A DNA stretch of 64,000 nt, taken from contig CAZZCU010000005.1 of NCBI GenBank assembly GCA_964652825.1, forward strand, positions 46,291-110,290, written 5' to 3'. Below are positions 18,102 through 27,305 of the stretch, piece by piece. Position 1 is the first letter of the stretch, and every line of letters begins with the position of its first letter. The notes below the pieces were generated by a model. It did not search any database. It saw only the letters and a program-made list of their open reading frames with translations, and had not been told where the DNA came from. The translations under genes and the position numbers were made by a program. Origin of the DNA: CAZZCU01 sp964652825 (GTDB lineage Bacteria; Bdellovibrionota_B; Oligoflexia; Oligoflexales; CAZZCU01).

Positions 18102-18213
18102 CATAAAAGATAAAACATAAAATACAAAGATCAAAACCAATAAGTGAGGTTTAGAAGTTTGAACCTGACTTTTAACTTATGATTTTTGTGTTTGATGTTT
18201 TATCTTTTATGTT
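18100..18213. repeat. Long imperfect palindrome, 52-nt arms
   Basis: Left arm 18100-18151, loop 18152-18161, right arm 18162-18213. Aligning the left arm with the reverse complement of the right arm by hand gives 43 of 52 matches, including an unbroken outer run of 19. It is A/T-rich and starts at the stop codon of the four-helix-bundle gene. It could fold into a long RNA or cruciform stem. It ends 45 nt from the 3' end of tRNA-Val. Nothing else is seen in the rest of the 18102-18484 gap except the tRNA. Confidence 0.9.
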
Positions 18214-18258
18214 TCTTTTAAATTAAAAGAACTTTTTTGGTTCGAATACTGTTGACAG

Positions 18259-18335
18259 TGGTGGGGGCACACGGGATCGAACCGCGGACCTCCTGCTTGT
18301 AAGGCAGGCGCTCTAACCAGCTGAGCTATACCCCC
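18259..18335 (-). tRNA. tRNA-Val (anticodon TAC)
   Basis: On the minus strand a full cloverleaf is visible: acceptor GGGGGTA/TGCCCCC, D-arm with AGCTCAGCTGGTTAGAGC, anticodon stem CCTGC/GCAGG around loop CTTACAA (anticodon TAC, reading Val GTA), and T-arm with GGTTCGATCCC. The 3' CCA is encoded (18259-18261), giving 77 nt in all. Confidence 0.96.
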
Positions 18336-18484
18336 AAGAAAATGCGAGAGGGCAGCTTTATCACAAAAATAGCTAGTGATGTCAATCGAGTATCGGCTGA
18401 CAGGAGTTGCATCAATAAATGCCCGTGAAAACAATATGTTACAGACATGACAAATAAGCGATTATCAGGCACTCGCGATCGCGA

Positions 18485-19384
18485 TTAGCTCACCCGTCCT
18501 GGATCAAAATCGATATCATCTTCGTCGTCGGCGCGGTGGCTATGACGAGTGTCGAGCTCATCATCATCCGCCATGGTTGCGGCTTTAGACATTGCGGACT
18601 TCGAGCGTTTGCGATTTGACGCAGCCCGATGATCTTCGTCTTCCAGATTTGCTTGGCGCTCAAGATCACCAGCCAGGTCTTTGTACTCATCGGCGGCGGT
18701 ACGGTGTTTAAACCATGACACACCACCAACAACCAAACCCAAAACCAATAAAATCGAAGCCAGCATGATCATCGTATCAAAACGCCCACCTGCGACGGTG
18801 TCGGTTTTGATTGAAATCATGGATGCCCACGCTTCTGGCAAAGTCGGCGCCAAACCTTCGGTATCGAAACCCTGCGCCAAATCAGTAAATGTTACTAGGT
18901 AGTGACGCGTCTTTGACGAAACGAGCAGGTGTGCCTGCATCAACGGAACATCAGCCAAAGAAAATTCCGTATAGAATAAAATCGCCTTTTGGTTGTCTTC
19001 GGTCTCCACGAATTGATAATTACGCAGGCGATAATCATCTGAGCGGGTAGCCGCACCAAAATCCTTAACCAGTTTTTCTTCGTACTCACGCGCAGTAATC
19101 TCGTCGATCGGCTGCGCGCCACCAAGCACCGTCACCTGCAATGTCCGCTGATAATTCGATTTCGGCGCCTTCGGCGCACGAAGCATCAGGGTTATGCCAG
19201 GATGGTCGCGTACAATTTCCCAGCCACTTGGTGATATCAGGCTAAAGCCTCTCTCCGCAATTTCAATCCGCGTGCCGTCGCTGGTGGACGAGGCAAATGT
19301 GTGACGTGCGCACAACAGCGACATCGCCGCCATCAGGACGAGGACATATTTGTTTGCTTTAACCACGTGACACCTCAAAATCAT
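18485..19384 (-). CDS. Membrane-anchored periplasmic protein, acidic tail
   Basis: 299 residues, family not firmly recognised. An N-terminal signal (about 10-31, ending H-T-F-A) precedes an extracytoplasmic mixed alpha/beta domain (about 32-200). Its G-F-S-L-I-S-P-S-G-W-E-I-V opening resembles PsbP/DcrB-like folds (weak). A transmembrane helix (about 204-228) leads to a cytoplasmic tail that is first basic (NRKRSKSAMSK) and ends in a stretch rich in Asp, His and Arg. It sits 3 nt downstream of the TPR gene and is likely in the same operon. Confidence 0.65.
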   Translation of the reverse strand: MILRCHVVKANKYVLVLMAAMSLLCARHTFASSTSDGTRIEIAERGFSLISPSGWEIVRDHPGITLMLRAPKAPKSNYQRTLQVTVLGGAQPIDEITAREYEEKLVKDFGAATRSDDYRLRNYQFVETEDNQKAILFYTEFSLADVPLMQAHLLVSSKTRHYLVTFTDLAQGFDTEGLAPTLPEAWASMISIKTDTVAGGRFDTMIMLASILLVLGLVVGGVSWFKHRTAADEYKDLAGDLERQANLEDEDHRAASNRKRSKSAMSKAATMADDDELDTRHSHRADDEDDIDFDPGRVS

Positions 19385-19387
19385 GAC

Positions 19388-20866
19388 TTAAGATATTTGC
19401 CGCACCCGCGCCAATTCGTCGAACAACTCGCGATTTTCGCGGCCACGGTTTAAACGCTGATTAGCAGCTTCTGCAATAATGCTCAAAGCCGCCTGATCGA
19501 GTTCAAATACGTTTGCGTTACTCACGCCCCGATGCCCCGGACGTGATTTAATCGCCGGGCGATCGAGCGGCTGAATGTCCACTGGAATGGAAATTCCCGG
19601 GCGCTGAATCAAACGCAGCATGCTGACAAAGCCATGCATCGCATCAATTTCAGGGCTTGAAACGACTGTATAAATACCAGCAATGCGCCAAGACTCACTC
19701 TTCGCGCGCTTAGTGCCTTCATACGACTCGGTAGCCAGAAAACACAGATCACCTGGTTGCGGCTCGGTACCCAACGGTCGCGAAATCGTTTGCAGGCTTT
19801 CTTCGGAAGAAGTTTGCAGCTCATGATACTGAGCCGGAGTAAGCTTGACCAACCAGATGCGATTATGTCCAACTTGTCCCTCGCCATCAACCACCGCATC
19901 CGCCGCGGTCATTTCATATAATGCCTGTTGAACGTAACGACCTGGTGCACCGTTGTCCTGAAGTGTTTTCAACGTCGACTTAAAGGTCTCGACAACTTGT
20001 TCCTTATTAACAAGTTCGCTATCTGACTTCAGCAAGCGATGCATGCTTTCGCTGAGTAGACTCATCACGTCTACGTCATGGGCACCGAATATCGAGACAT
20101 GGCGCGCCAGTATTTGATGTGCATCCTGTGCGCGTCCAAGCTTCATCATGGCAAATGCCTGAAACACTTCAAAATCCGCAACACCAGGATATTCAGCGTT
20201 AAGCGATTGAGCGATCTGCAAGGCGATTTCGTATTTATTGCCCGCAAAAGCTTGATGCATTCGATAGACACGCGACAGTGTTGACTCTGGATAAAGCTGC
20301 TGAATCTTGTGCAGCACATGATCCAGTTCTTTCTGACGACCGCTAACTAGAAAATTGCGCGCAATAACTTCCCAGTGAAAATAATCATGCATATATCTAG
20401 CTGGCAATTCGGCCAATAAATTCGGAACATCTTCGACGTTCTCGGCAAAACGCTCTTCCGTACGCTGATGCAATTCAAGGATATAAGCGTTTTTACTTTC
20501 GCTACCATTCAAGGCTTTGCGCATCAATTGAACCGCCTCAATTTCATCCAGTTCAAGATGAATTAAACCGCGCAATGCCATGTAGGTGTCATAAGTCGAC
20601 TCGTCTTCCTGACTGCGTAAATACAAATGCTGCGCCAATGATCGCAATGCCCGCCGATCGGCGTCACCGGCCAATACTTCGATCCACAGTCGATAGAGAC
20701 TGAACTTGCTGGTATCTTCAGGATTGTCCGCCAGAACTTTGCTGACATGCTCGATGGCCGTCCGCGGACGACCCGCCCAATAATCCTTGAGACCCGCCAG
20801 GTATTCGCGGGAAATCTGCTGCTTCGCATTCGCTCTGCCACCACTGCGCTGCTGGACTCTACGCAT
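19388..20866 (-). CDS. TPR protein with C-terminal beta domain
   Basis: 492 residues. Residues about 20-310 consist of helical TPR-like repeats (for example Y-L-A-G-L-K-D-Y-W-A-G-R-P-R-T-A-I-E-H). Residues about 330-425 look like a small beta domain (NRIWLVKL, a P-Q-P-G-D-L-C-F-L segment, then W-R-I-A-G-I-Y-T-V-V) that recalls PUA/EVE folds; this is a weak resemblance. No signal peptide, so cytoplasmic. The ribosome site AGGAGG lies just upstream of the ATG. Probably a protein-interaction scaffold; partners unknown. Confidence 0.68.
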   Translation of the reverse strand: MRRVQQRSGGRANAKQQISREYLAGLKDYWAGRPRTAIEHVSKVLADNPEDTSKFSLYRLWIEVLAGDADRRALRSLAQHLYLRSQEDESTYDTYMALRGLIHLELDEIEAVQLMRKALNGSESKNAYILELHQRTEERFAENVEDVPNLLAELPARYMHDYFHWEVIARNFLVSGRQKELDHVLHKIQQLYPESTLSRVYRMHQAFAGNKYEIALQIAQSLNAEYPGVADFEVFQAFAMMKLGRAQDAHQILARHVSIFGAHDVDVMSLLSESMHRLLKSDSELVNKEQVVETFKSTLKTLQDNGAPGRYVQQALYEMTAADAVVDGEGQVGHNRIWLVKLTPAQYHELQTSSEESLQTISRPLGTEPQPGDLCFLATESYEGTKRAKSESWRIAGIYTVVSSPEIDAMHGFVSMLRLIQRPGISIPVDIQPLDRPAIKSRPGHRGVSNANVFELDQAALSIIAEAANQRLNRGRENRELFDELARVRQIS

Positions 20867-21101
20867 ATCGCCTCCTGCATTAAACCGACGCTCTATTAGT
20901 AAGAAAGATATCGGGAAATATACGGTGAACTTTAGGTGGCGAAGCCCGGTGACACGAAAAAATTGGTACTTTGCTAACCAGGCAAAATTTTCCCAGCAAA
21001 GTTAAGCCAAGAAGAACGCTGGCCAAACAAACGACTCAAGTAAACACACCAAGCACCGATGCGAGCATATTAGTTCAAGGAATTTACGTGGGAGATTCGT
21101 C

Positions 21102-21758
21102 ATGCAACTACGTTTGCTTTCGTTTGGTTTAGCATTGTTCTGCGGCGTTGCCATCAGTCAGGTTGGCGAAGCAAAAGTGACCTTCTCGCCGTTCTATAGC
21201 ATCAGCGGCACCAAGGCGATCAAGCCGGATAAAGCCAACAGTGGCAAAGAAAACGTCACCAACCGCCAAAGACAGACCTATGGCCTGAACGCCGGTATCA
21301 GCTTCTGGAAAGTTTTCGGCGCTCAGTTCAGCATTGGTCAAAGTCAGCTGACGTTGACCCAAAAAACCCAGGATGCCGTCGATGACTTCGGTGATATTGA
21401 TTACGAACGGGATTTGAACATGGACACCAGCAACGGTGATTCGGACGTAAAAACTGTCGAGACCATGAACAAAGCCCGGCTGGGCATCGTCCTTGATCCA
21501 AGCTTCTGGATCCTTATTATGCGCGCTAAAGCCGGTGTTCAGGCGACACAACGAATCATGGAGCTTGAGCAGGCTGGCCTGGAGCCGCAGAAGCACGAAG
21601 AACCAATTACGTATAAGCCATACGCGGGCGTAGGCGCGGGTGTGCGCTTATCACGCCGGATGTTCGTCATGGCGGAATACAGCTTCTACTTCTATAAATT
21701 TCCGGAATACGAGCCCTTCGAGCGCGAAGTGCAAGTCAGCTTTGGAGTCAGTATTTAA
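21102..21758 (+). CDS. Outer-membrane beta-barrel-like protein
   Basis: 218 residues. A signal peptide (about 1-23, ending G-E-A) is followed by alternating amphipathic beta strands, for example Y-G-L-N-A-G-I-S-F-W, A-Q-F-S-I-G-Q-S-Q-L-T-L, A-G-V-G-A-G-V-R-L and M-F-V-M-A-E-Y-S-F-Y-F-Y. The protein ends in a typical barrel closing strand (V-Q-V-S-F-G-V-S-I). A small 8-stranded OmpW/OmpX-like barrel is plausible. GGGAGA lies upstream of the ATG. The gene is convergent with the zinc-knuckle protein. Confidence 0.72.
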   Translation: MQLRLLSFGLALFCGVAISQVGEAKVTFSPFYSISGTKAIKPDKANSGKENVTNRQRQTYGLNAGISFWKVFGAQFSIGQSQLTLTQKTQDAVDDFGDIDYERDLNMDTSNGDSDVKTVETMNKARLGIVLDPSFWILIMRAKAGVQATQRIMELEQAGLEPQKHEEPITYKPYAGVGAGVRLSRRMFVMAEYSFYFYKFPEYEPFEREVQVSFGVSI

Positions 21759-21759
21759 C

Positions 21760-22155
21760 TTAACTGGCGAGTTTTCTACCCTTCTTAGCCGGAGCCGATT
21801 TACCGCGTTTGCCAGTTGATTTCGCCGCTGTTGACCTAGCAGCGGCGGGTTTCGACTTCTTCGCCGGCGCTGGCATCTTCTTGGTGGTCTTAGCAACAAC
21901 TTTAGGGGCGGCTTTCGCGGCGGCAATCTGAGCACGGAGATCCGTCGGCGATGCCAACGCTACTTCCACATCCGTAGCTCGATCAATTAAAATATCGCGT
22001 AATTCAACATAACAGTCATCGCACACCGGTTGATCGACAACTTCGGGATCAACTTCACCCCAGGCAAGCAACACGCTCCAGGCTTGTTCGCTGAAATCGC
22101 GTTTTCGACATCTTGTCTTCGTGGAGCAATTGGAACAGGAACTCGAAATGTGCAT
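21760..22155 (-). CDS. Cys-cluster protein with histone-H1-like Lys/Ala tail
   Basis: 131 residues from ATG 22155 (GGGAGA 8 nt upstream); an in-frame start at 22215 would add 20 residues. The N-terminus has C-S-N-C-x5-C and, about 35 residues later, C-D-D-C, a plausible zinc site. From about residue 75 the protein becomes Ala/Lys/Pro-rich with A-P-A-K-K and A-A-K-type repeats and ends in K-K-G-R-K-L-A-S, like the tails of histone H1 and bacterial H1-like proteins. DNA or RNA binding is likely by composition, but no family is recognised. Confidence 0.72.
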   Translation of the reverse strand: MHISSSCSNCSTKTRCRKRDFSEQAWSVLLAWGEVDPEVVDQPVCDDCYVELRDILIDRATDVEVALASPTDLRAQIAAAKAAPKVVAKTTKKMPAPAKKSKPAAARSTAAKSTGKRGKSAPAKKGRKLAS

Positions 22156-22344
22156 GGTCGCGTCTCCCACCTTTGGCCAGATCCTTCTGACCGTCATTCG
22201 TCGAAAACCGCACACAAAAAACTATAGCCATTGTCCTGGGACAACCTGCTAACGCATCAGGTGCTTACGTAAATTTTCGCATGAAAGCTCGCCGATATAT
22301 TTCGCATACTTAAGCAACGCTGTCAATAGGTCACAACAAAACGG

Positions 22345-24657
22345 CTAGTTGGCTTTGAGGTAAGGATCGCCCTGGAAGTAGTATCTGAGGACTTCTTGTT
22401 TGATATTATGAAAACGAAGGCTCTCCGAACGCACTGTCAATAAAGGTTTCCAGACCTGGTTGGCCTTTTGACGTGAGCCGTTACGATAGTGCAGAAGACC
22501 AAGCAGGTAGACGGTCTCCGGATCCTGAGTGCCAGTACGCTCCCGCTCCAGGAAAGACTGGGCTTGGCGTACTTGACCGGTTTTCAGATAGGCATGTGCA
22601 AGCACGGTCATCGCACGATCTTTGCCATCGCTGCCACTCATATCGATCGCCAGTTGTGCGTACTCGATGGCTTTCTGCAAGTCACGATCGCGCCACGTTA
22701 ACGTGTCCGCGAATTCGAGATAAGTCCTGGCCTTCTGCTCGCCGGAAATCTCTACATGCAACAAGGCTTGCTCAAACCACATACAAGCGGTCTCAAGCTG
22801 CCAAAGATCCTTAAACAGAATTCCCAGGACGAGATAGAGATTAGCACCATCAAAATTGGTGTTCAGCAAACGCAGGAAATCAAAGGTTCCGCGCTGCGCG
22901 TCAAATGCACATGAGTACTTGACTAGATCATTCATAACCTGGGTCTGTCCATTGGCGTACAGATAACGCAACTTCTGTCGCAAGTAGGCCAGCTCATTGG
23001 CACGTTGATCGGATAAAGTCTTGGTGATCCGGTCAAATTCGCGCCAGTCCAAATCGCTCTCATCATTGTTAGCGAGTTTTTTGAGAGTATTATCGATGAT
23101 CGACAAATCACCCTCGACTTTGGTCAACTGTGATAAGTTCAACGTCGCCTGGACCAGATAAGAGGTATTCCAGGGGTCGATATGCAATACTTTGTGCATC
23201 AAGTCGTGCGAAGCCTGGAAATCTCGTTTGCGGGCAAAATAATTAGCTTTCAACCAGAACAACTCGGCCTGATCATCGCGACCCAATGACTCCGGCTTGG
23301 TATCGATGCGCTGCAGAAGCGTCAAAGCCTGGTCCGGATCACCATGCTGCATGAGATACGAAGCAAATTTCAGATTGCTCTGTCTGCTTAAACCATCCAG
23401 CTCGTTCATACGCGTAAAATGTTTGCCGGCCCGCTCGGGATTGGCTAGCCGCAGATAAACATCGCCCATGGCGCTGTGCGTATCAGGATCACCGTCAAAC
23501 TTGGCAACCAATGAATGCAACAAAGCCAAAATCTCTACCCGATCACCTGATTCGGACAGTAGTTTTTTCAAGCGCTCCTTGCCGATCAGATAGTCCTCAA
23601 CATTCACAGTTGCCAGCTTGAGTTTTGTAACCAACAGACAAAAACGAATTTCAGGATTATCTGGGTAGTCCTTATAGGCTTCCTCAAATAAAGAGCGTGC
23701 CGTTTCATATTCGCCAAGACTCAGAAACTGACTACCGATCTTTTGCACCGTGGCAGGGCTACCCCCAGAAACCTTGAGTACCTTGCGGTAGAAGGATAGA
23801 GCCGTATCAGCGTCTTGATGTTCCTCGAAAATCTTCGCGACAAAATACAAGACACCTTCGTGCAAGGATTCATCGTCGAGCATCCCTTCGGCGAGTGCTC
23901 GCGCCTGGGTACGTAAATTACCCGCACGTAAGTTGTCGCCTTGATGTTCGGCTATCTGAGATAAAGTAAGATGTTCGTATACTCGCAGTTCGGTGGGACA
24001 AATACCTTTGTTCTCCAACCACCATCCGGTCAGCGTCGAAACCGCCGCCTCGGCTTCGGCATAACGCGATGCCTCCAAAAATTCCCGACTTAAACGACGA
24101 TGTGTCTCAAAATTACCATAGACATTGTACGGAGCCGCTTCCTCGAACAGGAAGAAAAAGTGATCGCCCTGCGCATCATTGCCTTTTTGATAATTTAATT
24201 GACTGAGACCAAAAAAACTGGGGAACCATTGCGAATCAAGAGCAATACTCTGCTCGTAATTGAAAATAGCGCGATCGATGTTGCCCTGCGACTCCATCGC
24301 CAGTGCCAAACCATAATGTGAAGCCGCCGTAGGACCGTGGTTGCGAATAATATCCTGAAAACGTCCCACGGTCTCAATCACAGGAACCTGCTCGCCGAAA
24401 TGCTCGACCAAGGCGATGCCGATCAAGGCCACGTGATCCTGGGGGTTACGCTTCAGTCGCCCGGCGTAGGTACGCTGAAGCTCGGGCAGACGATTGAGTT
24501 TCGACATTAACTCGATATTGCGCAGATGTAACACCAAGGCAGCATCACCTGCTGGCATAGCGAGAAGATCACCAAGGATTTTTTCCGCGGGCCGATACTG
24601 ACGCACAAAAATCAGCTTGTTAGCCTCGTCCAGTTTGGCCTTCAAAACATCTTCCAC
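22345..24657 (-). CDS. Large TPR-repeat protein
   Basis: 770 residues, almost entirely tetratricopeptide-like helical repeats. Clear units include F-N-Y-E-Q-S-I-A-L-D-S-Q-W, A-R-S-L-F-E-E-A-Y-K-D-Y-P-D-N-P-E-I-R and A-G-K-H-F-T-R-M-N-E-L-D. There is no signal peptide, so it is probably cytoplasmic or membrane-peripheral. Such proteins scaffold multiprotein complexes; the partner here is unknown. It stands alone, separated by over 250 nt from the next upstream gene. Confidence 0.75.
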   Translation of the reverse strand: MEDVLKAKLDEANKLIFVRQYRPAEKILGDLLAMPAGDAALVLHLRNIELMSKLNRLPELQRTYAGRLKRNPQDHVALIGIALVEHFGEQVPVIETVGRFQDIIRNHGPTAASHYGLALAMESQGNIDRAIFNYEQSIALDSQWFPSFFGLSQLNYQKGNDAQGDHFFFLFEEAAPYNVYGNFETHRRLSREFLEASRYAEAEAAVSTLTGWWLENKGICPTELRVYEHLTLSQIAEHQGDNLRAGNLRTQARALAEGMLDDESLHEGVLYFVAKIFEEHQDADTALSFYRKVLKVSGGSPATVQKIGSQFLSLGEYETARSLFEEAYKDYPDNPEIRFCLLVTKLKLATVNVEDYLIGKERLKKLLSESGDRVEILALLHSLVAKFDGDPDTHSAMGDVYLRLANPERAGKHFTRMNELDGLSRQSNLKFASYLMQHGDPDQALTLLQRIDTKPESLGRDDQAELFWLKANYFARKRDFQASHDLMHKVLHIDPWNTSYLVQATLNLSQLTKVEGDLSIIDNTLKKLANNDESDLDWREFDRITKTLSDQRANELAYLRQKLRYLYANGQTQVMNDLVKYSCAFDAQRGTFDFLRLLNTNFDGANLYLVLGILFKDLWQLETACMWFEQALLHVEISGEQKARTYLEFADTLTWRDRDLQKAIEYAQLAIDMSGSDGKDRAMTVLAHAYLKTGQVRQAQSFLERERTGTQDPETVYLLGLLHYRNGSRQKANQVWKPLLTVRSESLRFHNIKQEVLRYYFQGDPYLKAN

Positions 24658-24841
24658 ACTGCTCTCCGCGCAACGACGACACCCTTGCCGCCTGAGGATG
24701 TTATCGACGCCAAAGAGATAAACTAAAATGTAGGGGAGAGCCTAGATTGAGCGAGCAAAAACTTCCTGGCGAGTAGTCCCTAAACTGTATTGGGAAAAGT
24801 AACGAATTTTGTGAAAAAATATAAATTCAGCCCGAACCCAA

Positions 24842-24878
24842 GAAAAACCCCGAGACATAAGCTGCTTAGTCCGGGGTC
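24842..24878 (-). terminator. Rho-independent terminator of thioredoxin-like gene
   Basis: On the minus strand ACCCCG (24877-24872) pairs with CGGGGT (24852-24847), with an inner GAC/GTC and TAAG/CTTA extension around a CAG loop, followed by a run of T (24847-24843). It lies about 40 nt after the stop at 24915. Confidence 0.85.
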
Positions 24879-24914
24879 TTTATAACTAAGGAATTATCCG
24901 CTGAATCGCGACAA

Positions 24915-25427
24915 TTAGAAGCCCAATGCCGAGCAGTCTTGTTGCAAGAGTTGATCAATTTTAGCGCGAATCGCCCGCTTGGTATTGGAATTCCAGGCAC
25001 CGACGCTTTGATAAACAACTTTACCCGTGCAATCAAGAATATAGGTTGTCGGATAGCTGCGTGTGCCCAAAGCACCAATCAATTTACGCGAACAGTCATT
25101 CAACACCGGGTGATTGGGATTATGGCGTCGAATCCATTCGTTGTAGTCAATGTCACGACAATCACGGCTGACGTCCACAACCTGCACGCGCTCCTGGTCT
25201 GCATAATCCGCGGCCAAAGCATCGACTGCCGAAGCATTGTCGTTGCAATACGGACAACCGAGAAAATAAGTCTCCACAACAAAAATTCCATTGGGATGAT
25301 CTGACGACTTATACATGGTCGTACGATCTTCGTGATTCATCCAGCGCAACTCAAACGAGCTAACGTCTGCTGCCTGCGCGATACCAGCGGCCATTAACAA
25401 TACCACTGTGCATAATAACGATCTCAT
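24915..25427 (-). CDS. Secreted thioredoxin-like protein
   Basis: 170 residues. A signal peptide cleaved after A-Q-A (about residue 19) directs it to the periplasm. A thioredoxin fold follows: the redox pair is C-P-Y-C (Cys58, Cys61) after an E-T-Y-F-L-G strand, and the cis-Pro segment is R-S-Y-P-T-T-Y-I-L-D. Extra Cys residues (for example in S-R-D-C-R-D and L-N-D-C-S-R) may form structural disulphides. It probably acts in disulphide exchange in the periplasm, in the TlpA/DsbE style; substrate unknown. A strong terminator follows. Confidence 0.83.
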   Translation of the reverse strand: MRSLLCTVVLLMAAGIAQAADVSSFELRWMNHEDRTTMYKSSDHPNGIFVVETYFLGCPYCNDNASAVDALAADYADQERVQVVDVSRDCRDIDYNEWIRRHNPNHPVLNDCSRKLIGALGTRSYPTTYILDCTGKVVYQSVGAWNSNTKRAIRAKIDQLLQQDCSALGF

Positions 25428-25602
25428 GCCGTGCTCCTTTGTAAACAGATTGTCGAAATGGGATTTATAACTAGTATCGCACTCGGGGTGACGTCATACA
25501 ACCCAGGCAGGACGGCGCATTCATAAAGCAATGCGACATTAGGGCAGCTAAATATTAAAGCTGCACACAATGCCGCGTTTAAATTGAATTTAAATTAATT
25601 TT

Positions 25603-26778
25603 TTAGCTAAATGCATTAATGCCGGTGATCTCTTTGCCAACAACCAACATATGAATGTCGTTGGTGCCTTCATAGGTAAACACCGTTTCCAGATTACACA
25701 TATGCCGCATGGCTTTGTATTCATCCATAATGCCGTTAGCACCCAGCATATCGCGACAGGTACGCGCCACGTTCAATGCCATTTCGCAATTTGATTGTTT
25801 GGCCATGCTCACGTGACCCGGCTGAATGTTACCTGCCTGCTTGAGTTGCCCCAAACGCAGAGCCATCAGTTGGCCATGCGTGATCGCCGTGCACATCATC
25901 GCCAACTTACGCTGGATCAATTGATAGGATGCCAACGGCTTATCAAACAAGATGCGATCTTTCACATAACCCGCCGCTTCGCCAAAACAAGATTCCGCGG
26001 CACCAAGCACACCCCAGGCGATACCATAGCGTGCCTGAGTCAAACACATCAAAGCACTCTTCAGACCTTCGCTTTTAGGCAACAACGCCGACTTAGGTAA
26101 TTTCACCTGATCAAAATACAGCTCGGAGGTGATGGATGCTCGCAAAGATAATTTGCCCTGCATTTTCTTAACGGTGAAACCTTTGACATCCGTCGGCACC
26201 AAAAATCCACGAATGCCGTTTTCCGTCTGCGCCCAGACCACAGCAATTTGCGCCAGGTTGCCATTAGTGATCCACATCTTCGAGCCACTCAACAGCCAAT
26301 GATCGCCTTTATCAACCGCGCGCGTTTTCATCGCGCCGGGATCAGAGCCCCCATCCGGTTCGGTCAGTCCAAAGCAGCCGACCGCCTCGCCGGTTCCAAG
26401 TTTTGGCAGCCATTCCTGTTTTTGTTCCTCGCTACCATACGCATGAATCGGATACATCACTAACGCGCCCTGCACCGACGCAAAACTACGCAGTCCCGAA
26501 TCACAACGTTCAAGCTCGCGCATGACCAGACCATACGAAATATGATCCATACCCGGCAGGCCGTAACCGGTAAGATTGGAGCCCAATAAACCCAGCTCTC
26601 CCAGTTGTGGAATAATTTCGGTCGGAAAATCTTCCGTCCGATATGCTTTAACGATTCTATGCTCAACTTCTTTTTGCACAAAATCACGCACGGTAGACTG
26701 CACCAGGCGTTGTTCATCATTCAAGAGTTCTTCAAAACCCATATAATCCGGAAACGGTACGCAACGAATTTTGCTCAA
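25603..26778 (-). CDS. gcdH: Glutaryl-CoA dehydrogenase
   Basis: 391 residues, the usual acyl-CoA dehydrogenase length. The family blocks G-C-F-G-L-T-E-P-D-G-G-S-D-P and W-I-T-N-G and the GCDH-typical L-T-Q-A-R-Y-G-I-A-W-G are present. The catalytic base is Glu370 in T-Y-E-G-T-N-D-I-H. The enzyme oxidises and decarboxylates glutaryl-CoA to crotonyl-CoA with FAD, in lysine/tryptophan degradation, passing electrons to ETF. The gene begins 2 nt after the membrane-protein gene's stop, so it is probably the last gene of the lipA transcription unit. Confidence 0.93.
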   Translation of the reverse strand: MSKIRCVPFPDYMGFEELLNDEQRLVQSTVRDFVQKEVEHRIVKAYRTEDFPTEIIPQLGELGLLGSNLTGYGLPGMDHISYGLVMRELERCDSGLRSFASVQGALVMYPIHAYGSEEQKQEWLPKLGTGEAVGCFGLTEPDGGSDPGAMKTRAVDKGDHWLLSGSKMWITNGNLAQIAVVWAQTENGIRGFLVPTDVKGFTVKKMQGKLSLRASITSELYFDQVKLPKSALLPKSEGLKSALMCLTQARYGIAWGVLGAAESCFGEAAGYVKDRILFDKPLASYQLIQRKLAMMCTAITHGQLMALRLGQLKQAGNIQPGHVSMAKQSNCEMALNVARTCRDMLGANGIMDEYKAMRHMCNLETVFTYEGTNDIHMLVVGKEITGINAFS

Positions 26779-26780
26779 AA

Positions 26781-27305
26781 CTAACTCCTAACCTGTCGCC
26801 GCCAACGGCCCTGGTTAAACATGCGTATCAGTAAAGCCGAAATCACCAGAATCGGCAACAAAACTACTAGAAACAAAGCCACAGTCGAGATCATTTTGCT
26901 GTCGTATAACTGATATTTAAGCGCGCTCGCCCCCAGGCCTGCGACAAACAATACGACGATTTTATGCATGTCAGCACGGTGTAAAGGCGGTATGACCAAG
27001 CAGCGCCACCGAGCAAACGCGTAAGCGCCAATAGCTACAAGCCACATAGGCCAAGCGTTTGTAGCTACCGCCAGCATCAACCCCAAAGCCAAAAACCAGC
27101 CAAGGGATGATAACGGTAAAAACCACAGGTAATTTTTGAGAACAGGTAAACGAACAAACCAAGCATCAATGGCAACGCGAGAATAACCAAGCCCCAAAAG
27201 CCCGCTCCCGAGCAAACCGCCAAGCCAAAGTCCAGCCAACGACGGGCGACCAAGCCACATGCAAGCGAAAACAAACTCACCGAGCAGCAGCCATAACACA
27301 GTCAT
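26781..27305 (-). CDS. Hypothetical polytopic membrane protein
   Basis: 174 residues with about five hydrophobic helices (about 3-20, 25-42, 56-80, 83-95, 113-130, 140-163) and a basic C-terminus (GRWRRQVRS). Not recognised. It starts in an ATGA overlap with the acyltransferase stop and ends 2 nt before gcdH, so it belongs to the lipA-acyltransferase-gcdH unit. A role in the envelope is likely from context only. Confidence 0.68.
   Translation of the reverse strand: MTVLWLLLGEFVFACMWLGRPSLAGLWLGGLLGSGLLGLGYSRVAIDAWFVRLPVLKNYLWFLPLSSLGWFLALGLMLAVATNAWPMWLVAIGAYAFARWRCLVIPPLHRADMHKIVVLFVAGLGASALKYQLYDSKMISTVALFLVVLLPILVISALLIRMFNQGRWRRQVRS

Noticed and set aside
18207..18434. Minus-strand open frame over the tRNA
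   Set aside because: It reads through tRNA-Val, a common artefact (contains the typical LQAGGPRFDP string).
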